From positions 1 through 64,000 of the forward strand of contig JAFDKH010000001.1 of the NCBI GenBank assembly GCA_019307065.1: a stretch of 64,000 nucleotides of DNA. The letters run 5' to 3'. A model generated the notes under the pieces. That model was not told the DNA's origin, did no database searches, and saw nothing but the letters and a program-made list of their open reading frames with translations. Origin of the DNA: Deltaproteobacteria bacterium (GTDB taxonomy: Bacteria; Myxococcota; B64-G9). Within the stretch, counting starts at the first letter, position 1, and each line of letters begins with the position of its first letter. Positions 54,020 to 63,817 of the stretch are shown here, piece after piece. A program made the position numbers and the translations under genes.

Positions 54020-55699
54020 CTACAGGGCACCCCGAATACCGATCATTCCGCTCAGCCCGCCACTGTCATGGATATCGCCCAGATTATTTCCGATCACCGG
54101 TGCATGCGTGTAGTTCAGCTGGCCGAACACGCCAAAATTATCCAAGATCATGACATTCAGACCGGCCCCAACTTCAATGTGGTAACCCCAATGTACTTGA
54201 TCGTCGACAACCTCAGAGGCCTGAACAGGATCTTTGAAGACCGACGTTCCAAACGAAAGCCCACCGCCGGCCTGCATGTAGGGGTTGAGGATTCCGTCAA
54301 TCAACGGCAGAGTCCCGCGCACATAAAAACCGACATCGTAGGCCGACCATTCGAAAGTCTGAAAACGCTGGTTGTCTTCGAGATCATAGACTTCTTTTTC
54401 ATAGGCCCCACCGCCCATGCTGGAAAAACCTATTATCAACGACAGGTAGCGACTGAAGCTATACATACCGGCCAATGAGAACGAAAAAGTCTCATTGAAG
54501 CGAAACAGCTGTTCGTTGAAGCCAAAGTCTCTCAGGCGCGTGGAGTAGTTGTCGGATATGCCGCGCCGGACACCAAAAGAAAGCTCGAGACCCCAGGTTT
54601 CACGGAAGGCTTCCGGGGGACCCTTTATCCCTATTTCGCCGGGCTCGGCCAGACTGCATTCTTCCAGTACCAATTCGGCTGTCTGATCCTGGCCCAGATC
54701 CAGATCACACTTAAAGACATCCTCTTCGCTACGAACAAAGACACGGTATTGACCCTCGGGAATAGCCAGCCGAATCGCCTGGCCCGCGACCTTGGTCATT
54801 TCGGCAACTACGCTTTGACTTTCCCGGCCGTGGACCAATACATCCCCGGCCAACTGCACAGGCAGTCTCAGGACTGAAGATGCCCGGGCCGGAAAAGTCA
54901 GGACCATGTCACCCTTGCCCTTGAGTTCGGTTTCGAGAGTAACGTGTTGTTTGCCGATTGCCGTGCTGGCAGTCGAAATCAATGTACGATTGTAGGCGTA
55001 GTTATAGGCCTCACTTAACGTCACCCGCCCGTCCGAATCTAAATCAGCCGCCCCGCGCAGGCCAACTACCAGATGATGAGTGAAGAAAGAAGATTTCAGC
55101 GATTCGGCTTCCTGGCTCAATTCTGAAGCCGCCGAGGAAGCCATCACCACCACTCCGGCGGTATTGAGATGATTGACCGAGTTGAAAGAGAAGTCTGCGG
55201 CCGGCTCGACTCCCTTGATCCTCGAGATGGCCCCGGTCTGGCAAGCATCCAGGATTGCGATCGTCAAAGTCGCCGGCATCGATTCCAGCAGGCTGCGCAG
55301 CCTGGTCAGCTCTAGCTCTTCGACTCCCATATTTAATGCGTTGGCTCGGGCGTGCCCTGAATAATAAAGCAAGAACACTGAAGACTCGTCTGAACCTTCG
55401 TGAACGGCCAGCCGGCTCTTGACCTCGGCGATTGCGTCGAGTAGTTGCTGTTGCCCGGGGTCGAGTATCATTGTCGTGTTCTCGACTGAATAACCACCGA
55501 GTTGGGTCAAAACATCCCGGATTCGGCGGGCATCTTGTTGGGCATACCGCAAATCTTCTTGCCCGGGACCGCCCCGATTCGAGCCAATGATCAAGGCGTA
55601 AGCGTTGGGCCTTTGAGTTTGATCGTCTGCCAGGCTTGGACCGACCACGAGCAGGGTAACAATTGCTAATATAATTGAACTCTTTTTTTGGACAAACAC
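54020..55699 (-). CDS. Exported caspase-like (C14) protease domain - EF-hand-like loop - C-terminal outer-membrane beta-barrel-like domain
   Basis: Signal peptide; YYSGHA and DACQTG His/Cys dyad; DLDSDGRVTLSE EF-hand consensus; C-terminal alternating beta pattern ending MIGIRGAL. Confidence 0.85.
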   Translation of the reverse strand: MFVQKKSSIILAIVTLLVVGPSLADDQTQRPNAYALIIGSNRGGPGQEDLRYAQQDARRIRDVLTQLGGYSVENTTMILDPGQQQLLDAIAEVKSRLAVHEGSDESSVFLLYYSGHARANALNMGVEELELTRLRSLLESMPATLTIAILDACQTGAISRIKGVEPAADFSFNSVNHLNTAGVVVMASSAASELSQEAESLKSSFFTHHLVVGLRGAADLDSDGRVTLSEAYNYAYNRTLISTASTAIGKQHVTLETELKGKGDMVLTFPARASSVLRLPVQLAGDVLVHGRESQSVVAEMTKVAGQAIRLAIPEGQYRVFVRSEEDVFKCDLDLGQDQTAELVLEECSLAEPGEIGIKGPPEAFRETWGLELSFGVRRGISDNYSTRLRDFGFNEQLFRFNETFSFSLAGMYSFSRYLSLIIGFSSMGGGAYEKEVYDLEDNQRFQTFEWSAYDVGFYVRGTLPLIDGILNPYMQAGGGLSFGTSVFKDPVQASEVVDDQVHWGYHIEVGAGLNVMILDNFGVFGQLNYTHAPVIGNNLGDIHDSGGLSGMIGIRGAL

Positions 55700-55853
55700 G
55701 GCCTCACCTCCGCGGACGTAAGCGATAACATGCCTCGCGTCTTATATTGGTATAACATCTCAGCGGCCGGGTTTGGGAACCTGTCCGCCCAGACAGGCCG
55801 TCTGCAGTCTCAATTTGTTGTTTTTGCTGGTGTTTGAAGAACTGTCCGGCTGG

Positions 55854-57596
55854 TTATTTATCTTGTTTGGCTCTTTCTTCGTCACGCAGCTCGCGCCGCA
55901 GGACTTTGCCAATCGCCGATTGGGGCAACGAATCTCTGAATTCAACTAACTTGGGCCGCTTGTAGCCAACCATGTTTTCTTTGCAGAAGTCGAATATCTC
56001 TTGCTGGCTGACTTGCTCGCCGGCCTTGATCTGAATAAAGGCTTTGACTACTTCACCGCTTTTTTCGTGTGGCACGCCGACGACCGCAGCCATTTCAACC
56101 TTGGGATGGTTGTAGAGAATCTCCTCGACATCCCGCGGGTAGACGTTGAATCCACCAACTAAGATGAGATCTTTTTTGCGGTCGGTAATGATCAGATAGC
56201 CTTGTTCGTCAAAATGCCCGATGTCACCGGTTAAAAAGAAGCGTTGGCCGGCGACTTGACGAAAAACTTCGGCGGTTTCTTCCGGCCTTTGCCAATACTC
56301 CTTCATTACCTGGGGGCCCGAGACAGCTATTTCTCCATCCTCTCCCTGGGACAACTCGGTCTGGCCGGTATCTGAATCTAGAATCTTGATATCGGTATTG
56401 GGCATTGGAAATCCAACCGAGCCGAATTTGCGTTGTTCGACATTGGTCGGATTCAGGCTGATCACCGGGGAGGTTTCACTCAAGCCGTAACCTTCGAACA
56501 AGACGGCCCCGGTGGCCGCCTCGAATTGCCTGGCCATCTCGACCGGCAACGGGGCGCCCCCGGAACCACAAGCCTGCATTGAGGTCAGATCGAATTGGTT
56601 GAGCAGGGGGTGGTTTGTGAAAGCCACATATATGGTCGGCACCCCAGCCACCACCGTGGCCTGGTATTTTTGAACCGCCTTGAGGGTATCGGTAAACGGT
56701 GGCTTGCCGGCCCGCGGATCCGGTATGCAGATCAAGCGGCTGCCGGTATGACAGGACCACAACATGCACAGGGTCATGCCGAAACTGTGATACCAGGGTA
56801 AAACGCCCAGATAGGTATGGAAGCCGCCCAGGCGCACCGTTTCCGGGGAACCACCCTCTTCGTGCGGATAGCGGACCCACTCCTGGACTACCTTGACATC
56901 GAAGACGAAGTTCGAGTGAGTTAAGGCGGCGCCCTTGGGCACGCCGGTCGTTCCGCCGGTGTAAATAACCAGGGCCAAATCCTCGAGCGGATTGATCTCA
57001 ACTGCCGGGGGCTCGGATTTTGCCGAAACCACTATTTCATCAAAAAAGAAATGTCCCGGATCGTGCTTGTCGGCCGCGGGTATTTTGCCCAACAAGCCGC
57101 CTAGAAAAGCCTTGAGCCCGGGCAGATATGATTTCACTGAGCAGACGACGACGGTTTCTATGTCGGTTCCCTCAGCTGCCTTTTGGGCCATGGGATAGAA
57201 CTGGGGATGATCCATGACGAAGACCGCCTTAGCCCCGGCGTCTTTGAGCTGATAGTTCAATTCCATGGCTTTATAAAGGGGGTTGCAGGTGACGCAAACC
57301 GCACCAGCCTTAAGGATACCGAAGAAGATGGCCGGGTAGTGCGGCAGGTTGGGCAAGAATATGGCTACCCGATCGCCCTTCTTGATCCCGCGTGAGATCA
57401 AGAAGTTGGCAATTCGATCGGCGGTTTCTTTGACCTGGGCGAAGCTGCGAGTCGCTCCCTGGAATATGGTGTATGTGTTTTGGGGCCACTTCCGAGCCGC
57501 CTCGTCGATAAATGTCGTGACCGGCTTTTCGAAATCCGAGATCTCGTGTGCTACGCCTTCGGGCCAGTTGTGTTGGTGCCAGAGTTTCTCTTGCAT
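55854..57596 (-). CDS. Long-chain fatty acid-CoA ligase (FadD-like AMP-binding enzyme)
   Basis: YTGGTTGVPKGAALTHSN, GYGLSETSPV, GWFLTGD-equivalent FFLTGDIGHFD, DRKKDLILVGGFNVYPRDVEE. Confidence 0.93.
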   Translation of the reverse strand: MQEKLWHQHNWPEGVAHEISDFEKPVTTFIDEAARKWPQNTYTIFQGATRSFAQVKETADRIANFLISRGIKKGDRVAIFLPNLPHYPAIFFGILKAGAVCVTCNPLYKAMELNYQLKDAGAKAVFVMDHPQFYPMAQKAAEGTDIETVVVCSVKSYLPGLKAFLGGLLGKIPAADKHDPGHFFFDEIVVSAKSEPPAVEINPLEDLALVIYTGGTTGVPKGAALTHSNFVFDVKVVQEWVRYPHEEGGSPETVRLGGFHTYLGVLPWYHSFGMTLCMLWSCHTGSRLICIPDPRAGKPPFTDTLKAVQKYQATVVAGVPTIYVAFTNHPLLNQFDLTSMQACGSGGAPLPVEMARQFEAATGAVLFEGYGLSETSPVISLNPTNVEQRKFGSVGFPMPNTDIKILDSDTGQTELSQGEDGEIAVSGPQVMKEYWQRPEETAEVFRQVAGQRFFLTGDIGHFDEQGYLIITDRKKDLILVGGFNVYPRDVEEILYNHPKVEMAAVVGVPHEKSGEVVKAFIQIKAGEQVSQQEIFDFCKENMVGYKRPKLVEFRDSLPQSAIGKVLRRELRDEERAKQDK

Positions 57597-57725
57597 GGCT
57601 TGCCCCTTTCGTAAGTCGATTGGGCACAGAAATATCACTGTGCCTAGCCAGCGTCAACGCCGAGGTTTGACTCGGACGACAAGATTTCGTTAGGCTGATA
57701 GACTCCACAATTCAAGGAGTCAAGC

Positions 57726-59705
57726 ATGCTGCCAATCAAGCGAGTCGTACTTTTCAAACACGGAGTCGGCTATTTTCAGCGTCTGGGCTCGGTCGAAGAC
57801 GATCAGCTGATCGAACTCAGTTTTAAAGCCAATCAGATGAACGATGTGCTCAAGAGCCTGACCGTATTAGATTTCAACGGGGGTACTTTTGCCGCCCTGA
57901 GCTACGATTCCGAAGAGCCACTCGAACGGCGCCTGGCGGAACTGACCATGAGCATTCCGGAAAAAGGCGCTATCTCGGCCTTTCTAGATCGACTCAAGGG
58001 TGCCCGGGTTTCGGTCCCGCGCGGCAGCTCCGAATTGATCGGCGCCATAGTCGGAATTGAGGAAGTCAGCCGCACTCAAAACGACGCTGTTATTAAAGAT
58101 GCTCACCTGGCCATACTGGCCGAAGGGGGGCGCCTGGTGCGGGTGCCTTTGCTCGAAGTCGAAGAGCTGCGCTTCCTGGACGAAAGCATTCAACGCGACC
58201 TGCAGACCTTGCTGGATATCCTGATCTCGGGTCTGCGCAAGGATCGCAAACGTCTTTCTATCCAGGCCAAAGGCACCGGAAAAAGAGAAGTATCACTGGC
58301 CTATGTAGTCGAGGCTCCCGTCTGGAAAACCTCCTACCGAATCGTCCTGCCGGCCACCAGTGATGAAGAACCGCTGCTGCAAGGCTGGGCCCTGGTCGAC
58401 AATACGACCGAGGATGATTGGCAAGGAGTTTCCCTGAGCCTGGTGGCCGGTCTGCCGATTTCTTTCATTCATGATTTGTATACTCCGCGCTATCGCCAGC
58501 GTCCGATCGTTGAAGTCCAAGAAGAAGCCGCGGTCGCTCCGCCAATCGTGGAATCCGGCATGCTGATGGACATGGCCGGCGAAGAGCTCGATGACTATGA
58601 TGAGGAGGCCTGCGATGAATTTGCCCCGGCCGCCCCGTCACGTTCACGAATGGCCAAGAAAAGCGCTCGCATGGCGGCTCCGCCCGAGCCAATGGGCGGG
58701 GCAGTCAGTTCTTCGGTCGAAGTCCATACTCGCACTCAAGAGGTCGGCGATCTGTTTGCCTACGAAATCACTCAGCCGGTCGACATTGCCCGCTCGCGCT
58801 CGGCCCTGGTGCCGATCCTGCAGGCCGAAGTAGACATGGAACGGGTTGCGCTTTATAACCCCGAAATCCGCGACAAGAACCCGATGACTGCTTTCAGGAT
58901 CAAGAACAGCTCGGGCCTGACCCTGGAAGGCGGACCGGTCACCGTATTCGAAGGCAACGGTTACGTCGGCGAGGCAATGCTGGACACCATGCGCCAGGAC
59001 GAAGAAAGGATCACGCCCTACTCGGTCGAACTCGGAGTAACCGTCAAACACGATGTAACCTACCATCGGGAAAACTTCACCCGCATAACCAAATCGGGCA
59101 ATCACATTTACAAACACTATCGCCAGTTGATGAAGACAAAATACGAGTTCGCCTCGCGTCTCGATCGCCTGGTCGGCTGTTATCTGGATCACCGCTTCAG
59201 CTACGATGTCCGCGAGGAAACCCCGGACCCGGTTGAAATAACCGACAACTTTTGGCGCTTCAAGATCGAACTGGCCGCCAACAAGCCGACTACTTTCGTG
59301 GTGACCGAAGTCAGTGAACAGTACGAAAGCATCGAAATCCGGGGTATCGTCCTGACTGCCATCCGGCAGATGGTTTCTGAGAAACTGATTTCCGAGGCGG
59401 TCAAGGACGAACTCGAAAAGATCGCCAACAAGGCCGAGGAGCTGACAAAGATCGAAGAAATTATAAGAAAAAAAGAACAGCATGAAGCAAAAATCGAAAA
59501 AGGGCAGAAACGATTGCGTGAAAACCTCAAATCACTCGGCAACACAAGCGAAGAGGCCAAGTTGAGACAGAAATATGTCTCGTCTCTGGCAAGAGAGGAA
59601 GAGCTGATAGAGAGACTGCGCAGCGAGGTAGCCGAACTCAGAAACAAATACGACCAGGAGAAGAAGGCTCTCAAGAGCATGGTCGACCAGTTGAAACTGC
59701 GATAA
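57726..59705 (+). CDS. DUF4139-type protein
   Basis: APVWKTSYRIVLP...LLQGWALVDNTTEDDWQGVSLSLVAGLPISF and C-terminal coiled coil. Confidence 0.75.
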   Translation: MLPIKRVVLFKHGVGYFQRLGSVEDDQLIELSFKANQMNDVLKSLTVLDFNGGTFAALSYDSEEPLERRLAELTMSIPEKGAISAFLDRLKGARVSVPRGSSELIGAIVGIEEVSRTQNDAVIKDAHLAILAEGGRLVRVPLLEVEELRFLDESIQRDLQTLLDILISGLRKDRKRLSIQAKGTGKREVSLAYVVEAPVWKTSYRIVLPATSDEEPLLQGWALVDNTTEDDWQGVSLSLVAGLPISFIHDLYTPRYRQRPIVEVQEEAAVAPPIVESGMLMDMAGEELDDYDEEACDEFAPAAPSRSRMAKKSARMAAPPEPMGGAVSSSVEVHTRTQEVGDLFAYEITQPVDIARSRSALVPILQAEVDMERVALYNPEIRDKNPMTAFRIKNSSGLTLEGGPVTVFEGNGYVGEAMLDTMRQDEERITPYSVELGVTVKHDVTYHRENFTRITKSGNHIYKHYRQLMKTKYEFASRLDRLVGCYLDHRFSYDVREETPDPVEITDNFWRFKIELAANKPTTFVVTEVSEQYESIEIRGIVLTAIRQMVSEKLISEAVKDELEKIANKAEELTKIEEIIRKKEQHEAKIEKGQKRLRENLKSLGNTSEEAKLRQKYVSSLAREEELIERLRSEVAELRNKYDQEKKALKSMVDQLKLR

Positions 59706-59728
59706 AATTCAGCTCCAGGAGCAATATC

Positions 59729-61528
59729 TTGAAAAAACTGCTTAACTGCCTTTTAGGATTAACCCTGGCCTGGGCATTGCCGGCCTCGGCCGAAACCAGC
59801 CCAACCCCGCCCGGTCCGAAAGCCTACGATGCCGCTCCATTTGTAAAAGGCTTTTCGCGACCCTACCAGAAGAACACGGCTCGTAAACTGGGTATCAAAT
59901 CTCTGTCCGACTTACCTTTGTATCAGCTTGACATGGAACTCAACGCCGTGCTGGGCACGCTGAAGATTAAACAAGATGTCAACTTCAAGAACACGACTTC
60001 GAGTGCCTTGAACGATCTGGTGTTTCGCACCTATCCCAATGTCCTCAACGTGTCTTCGGGCAAGGAGCGCAACCTCGAATTCGGCAAGATTACGATTAAT
60101 GGGCAGCCGGGACACGCTCAAGAAATCAATCCGTCGGCCTGGCGAATAACGCTTGCCCAACCGCTATTACCCGGCCAAAGGGTTCTGATTGGTCTGCAAA
60201 TCAATGCAGTCATTCCGCGCATGCAAACCAACCCCGAGTCGGCCGGTTTTACCAACATAATGGCCGAACTGATGGGCAAACAAGGCCGCGAGGGGTACGG
60301 CATCTATGCCCGGCATGAAGGCATTTTCAACCTTGGTTTCTTCTATCCAATCCTGCCGGTTCGCATGGGCCAGGATTGGGACACTGAACTGCCGGCCGGA
60401 ATGGGAGATGTGGCTCATTTCGATGTAGCCAATTATTTAGTCAAATTGCGGGTACCCAAAACCATGCTGGTGGCCTCATCCGGCACTCAAGTCGGCGAAC
60501 AAGCTCTGGGGACCGGACCTCAGGATAAAAAAGAAGTCTACCTGATGGGCGCAGCCTTGAGGCACTTTGCTCTGCAACTATCCACGCGCTACGTGACCAA
60601 GCAAAAGAAGGTCAACGGAATCAATGTACGGGTCTTTGTTCTCCAAGAACGCAAGAACGAAGCCGATAAATTGTTGGGCTATGCTGCCGGGGCTGTCCAG
60701 ACTTTTATGAAACTTTTCGGACACTTTCCATACTCCGAGCTCGATGTAGCCGATGCACCCCTGATTGGCGGTGCGGGGGGCATGGAGTATCCGGGGCTGG
60801 TCACAGTCGCGGTAGCCTTGACCAATCCCCAGACAGGCGGCCCGATGGGTGCCTTAATTGGCAAGCTCATGGAGAGTACTGCCACTGTCGAGTTTGTCCT
60901 GGCTCACGAAGTTGCCCATCAATGGTTTCATGTACTGGTCGGATCGGACTCCAACCGCCACCCTTTTCTGGACGAAGCCCTGGCCAACTACGCCGCGGTC
61001 CTATATTTCGAGAAGAGACACGGCAGTCAGGCTGCGATCAACCAGCTCCAAATGCAGTTAGCCATGCCCTATCAGCTGCATCGTGCTTTCGGCGGACGCG
61101 ACGGCCGAGTCGATCGAGCGGTAAAAGATTTCTCCAACCAACTGGAGTACGCCGCCCTGGTGTATGGCAAAGGCGCTTTGTTTTTTCACTTTTTAAGAAC
61201 GGCGATCGGCAAGAAGACGTTCTTCCGCTGCCTGAAAAACTACATCCGCAATAACGCCTTCCGTCAGGCAGACCCGGCTGACTTGCTCAAAGCCTTTGTG
61301 CAGGGCTCAAAAAAAGGCCGGAAGGTTAAAGCCTTGTATAAAAGATGGATCCATGAACGCCACGCCGATCAGGATCTTGCCAAGCTGAAACTACCCAGCC
61401 TGAACAAGCTACTCGGGCAACTAAAGAATCTGAAGGGGTTTCACAATGTCAAACTGGACGGGGCCATTGATCCGGCGACTCTGCGGCTTTTTCAGCAGGC
61501 TATTAAGCAGATATCCGGCGGACCTTGA
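59729..61528 (+). CDS. M1-family metallopeptidase, exported
   Basis: HEVAHQW-x17-E zinc motif (HEVAHQWFHVLVGSDSNRHPFLDEALANY), GGMEYPG; TTG start with caggag RBS. Confidence 0.9.
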   Translation: MKKLLNCLLGLTLAWALPASAETSPTPPGPKAYDAAPFVKGFSRPYQKNTARKLGIKSLSDLPLYQLDMELNAVLGTLKIKQDVNFKNTTSSALNDLVFRTYPNVLNVSSGKERNLEFGKITINGQPGHAQEINPSAWRITLAQPLLPGQRVLIGLQINAVIPRMQTNPESAGFTNIMAELMGKQGREGYGIYARHEGIFNLGFFYPILPVRMGQDWDTELPAGMGDVAHFDVANYLVKLRVPKTMLVASSGTQVGEQALGTGPQDKKEVYLMGAALRHFALQLSTRYVTKQKKVNGINVRVFVLQERKNEADKLLGYAAGAVQTFMKLFGHFPYSELDVADAPLIGGAGGMEYPGLVTVAVALTNPQTGGPMGALIGKLMESTATVEFVLAHEVAHQWFHVLVGSDSNRHPFLDEALANYAAVLYFEKRHGSQAAINQLQMQLAMPYQLHRAFGGRDGRVDRAVKDFSNQLEYAALVYGKGALFFHFLRTAIGKKTFFRCLKNYIRNNAFRQADPADLLKAFVQGSKKGRKVKALYKRWIHERHADQDLAKLKLPSLNKLLGQLKNLKGFHNVKLDGAIDPATLRLFQQAIKQISGGP

Positions 61529-61536
61529 TAACGTGT

Positions 61537-62289
61537 TTAAATAATATCGTAGCCGCCCTCTTCGAATAAACGCAACGAAAGGGCGATTGTGTGCTCCATG
61601 CAGTTGACAATCAGATCATGTAGAACCTGGGGTCCAACTCGCAGGGCATCATAGTAATGCTGCCGCTCCATCGACGGGATTATTACCGGCAAGTAACCTG
61701 CCTGTAGGATAAAATAGTTCATCGCCAACCGGGCCACCTTGCCAGTTTCGCTATCGAACGGGTAAATGTGCATCAGACGAAAATGAATTTCGGCGGCCTG
61801 CCTAAACGGATGAAATTGTCTGAACCCCTTGGTCTTCATTTCCTTGATGAGCTTGTTCATCTGATAGGAGATGCGACCGGGCGGCAGGATCTCGTGGTAG
61901 TAAGTGCGATGAATTGGAATATCTTTGCGATAGACTCCGCCCTGTCGATTACTGAGACCGTAAGAGATTACCTGGTGCAAGTCTTTAATGTAGGTCAATG
62001 TCGGCATTCGCGTAGAAGTGTCTGCGCTTTTTCTCACCTTTTCGATTGCGTTTTTATGATTGCGAATTCGTTGGTAGACCGGAATGAGAATGCCATCTTC
62101 CAGCGAGGCGTGATCCAGGGCCGCCTTGAGGTCAAAAACATCTAGGACGACTCCCTCCAGGGCGTTTTCGTGATAAATCCAGGATACTTCGAATTTCTCA
62201 TGAAACCGACTCGCTTCTTGCTTGTTTTTGGCAATAATGTCTTTCAGTTCTTTGGTTTGATCGTCTATGTCGAAATAGACTGTACGCAT
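61537..62289 (-). CDS. Fic-fold protein with degenerate catalytic motif
   Basis: RLMHIYPFDSETGKVARL aligns without gaps to RLVxIHPFxDGNGRTARL; ENALEG inhibitory-motif-like segment. Confidence 0.75.
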   Translation of the reverse strand: MRTVYFDIDDQTKELKDIIAKNKQEASRFHEKFEVSWIYHENALEGVVLDVFDLKAALDHASLEDGILIPVYQRIRNHKNAIEKVRKSADTSTRMPTLTYIKDLHQVISYGLSNRQGGVYRKDIPIHRTYYHEILPPGRISYQMNKLIKEMKTKGFRQFHPFRQAAEIHFRLMHIYPFDSETGKVARLAMNYFILQAGYLPVIIPSMERQHYYDALRVGPQVLHDLIVNCMEHTIALSLRLFEEGGYDII

Positions 62290-62444
62290 TATATAGGCTG
62301 CCTGTTCCGAGAATTATTACCAAAAATCCAATTCACCCAAGATGGCCCGGTCCCCTGACAAGGGGTGTGCGCTTACTACCACACCAGGCGGATCTTGTCA
62401 AAAAGAGCCCGGCTCGGCACACATAAGATTTTGTAATTTATGGA

Positions 62445-63794
62445 CTATATCGCTACAAAAAAGGAACTGCAGGCTTGATCAACAAGGCTTTTCTCGAGGG
62501 CCGGTTTCTTGCGCTTGAAATGGGCAACATCGAGGATCAGATTGATAATGTCGCGCGGGTGACAAGAGCGTAACTCCATGTCATATTGATGATAATAGTT
62601 ATCAATGATGTAGCTGACCACTTCGTCCTGATAGCGAATTCCCCTGGCAGCACAAACATCTCTGAATATTCGACGGTATTCCTGTTCGCTAGGGTTGCCC
62701 ACCTCTATCTTGTATTTGATCCGGCGCAAGAAGGCTTCGTCGACTAGTTCCTTGGGGTCTAAGTTGGTTGCGAAAATAATCAACTGGTCGAACGGAATTT
62801 CGAATTTCTTGCCGGTGTGCAAGGTCATGTAATCAACTCTCTTTTCGAGAGGCACAATCCAGCGATTGAGCAGATCAGTCGGGTGAACCCGCTGACGCCC
62901 AAAGTCGTCGATCAACAACATGCCCCCGTTGGCCTTTACCTGGAAGGGTGCCTCGTAGAACTGCGTGTTCTGGTTATAGATCAAGTCGAGGGTTTCCAGG
63001 GTCAGTTCGCCACCCACCACCACCGATGGTCTGCGAGACAACAACCAGCGCCGATCGAATTCCGGGCCGGTTTTCTTCACCAATGGGGCCGCTACATTTT
63101 TACCCCGGATTGGGGGTGGCCGGGCCGGCTCCCGATCCAGGTCGATGACCCGGTGGGCCAGGGGATCGAACACCTTGATCACCTGTCCGTCAACTTCGAT
63201 TGCGTGGGGAATGAAAACCTCGCCCCCCAGAATATCTGCAACGATTTCTGCGACAGTCGTTTTGCCATTGCCCGGAGGACCGTACAGGAAAAGTGAACGG
63301 CTCGAGTTTATCGCCGGTCCGAGTTGTTCGTAGAACCCGCTCGGCAAAACCAGGGTTTTGAAGGCTTCTTTGACGGCTTCGATTCCAACAAAAGGGACAT
63401 CTTGCATCTGTAACCGGATCAACGATGAATACTGTTCTAATGGAATCGGCGCCTTGCCGGTATAGGAAGTCCGTCGGACAGCTTCCCGGGCGACCTCGCG
63501 GCCGCGCTCGGTAAGAACGTAGTCAAAGGAGGCTCGCCCGAAGCCCTTGCCGCCTTTCATGTCGACTAAGCGCTCTTGGGCCACGAATTTGATGACATCT
63601 TCGACCACTCCGGAGAAGGGCAGCCCCATTTCATTGGCCAGCGCGACACCCGACATCAGCCCGCCGTAATACAAGAACCGAAGAGCCAGATCGCTCAAAA
63701 AACCTATGGGCAACCCGGTCTCCTCGACGTTGCGCGGTTGCGGGGGAGCCAGGTCGAGAATGTCTGGTCGCTCCAGGCCGTATGGATTGCTCAT
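62445..63794 (-). CDS. AAA-type ATPase with N-terminal winged-helix-like region
   Basis: GPPGNGKTTVAEIVADIL Walker A, GGMLLIDDFGRQ Walker B, IIFATNLDPKELVDEAFLRRIKYKIEV. Confidence 0.85.
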   Translation of the reverse strand: MSNPYGLERPDILDLAPPQPRNVEETGLPIGFLSDLALRFLYYGGLMSGVALANEMGLPFSGVVEDVIKFVAQERLVDMKGGKGFGRASFDYVLTERGREVAREAVRRTSYTGKAPIPLEQYSSLIRLQMQDVPFVGIEAVKEAFKTLVLPSGFYEQLGPAINSSRSLFLYGPPGNGKTTVAEIVADILGGEVFIPHAIEVDGQVIKVFDPLAHRVIDLDREPARPPPIRGKNVAAPLVKKTGPEFDRRWLLSRRPSVVVGGELTLETLDLIYNQNTQFYEAPFQVKANGGMLLIDDFGRQRVHPTDLLNRWIVPLEKRVDYMTLHTGKKFEIPFDQLIIFATNLDPKELVDEAFLRRIKYKIEVGNPSEQEYRRIFRDVCAARGIRYQDEVVSYIIDNYYHQYDMELRSCHPRDIINLILDVAHFKRKKPALEKSLVDQACSSFFVAI

Positions 63795-63817
63795 GATTTA
63801 CTCCTCGTTAAACTCGA

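Noticed and set aside
55780-55797. CCTGTC-N6-GACAGG hairpin downstream of the FadD-like gene region
   Set aside because: Stem only 6 bp with no T-tract; too weak to call a terminator.
58644-59483. 279-aa - strand ORF
   Set aside because: Antisense to the DUF4139-type gene; no independent support.
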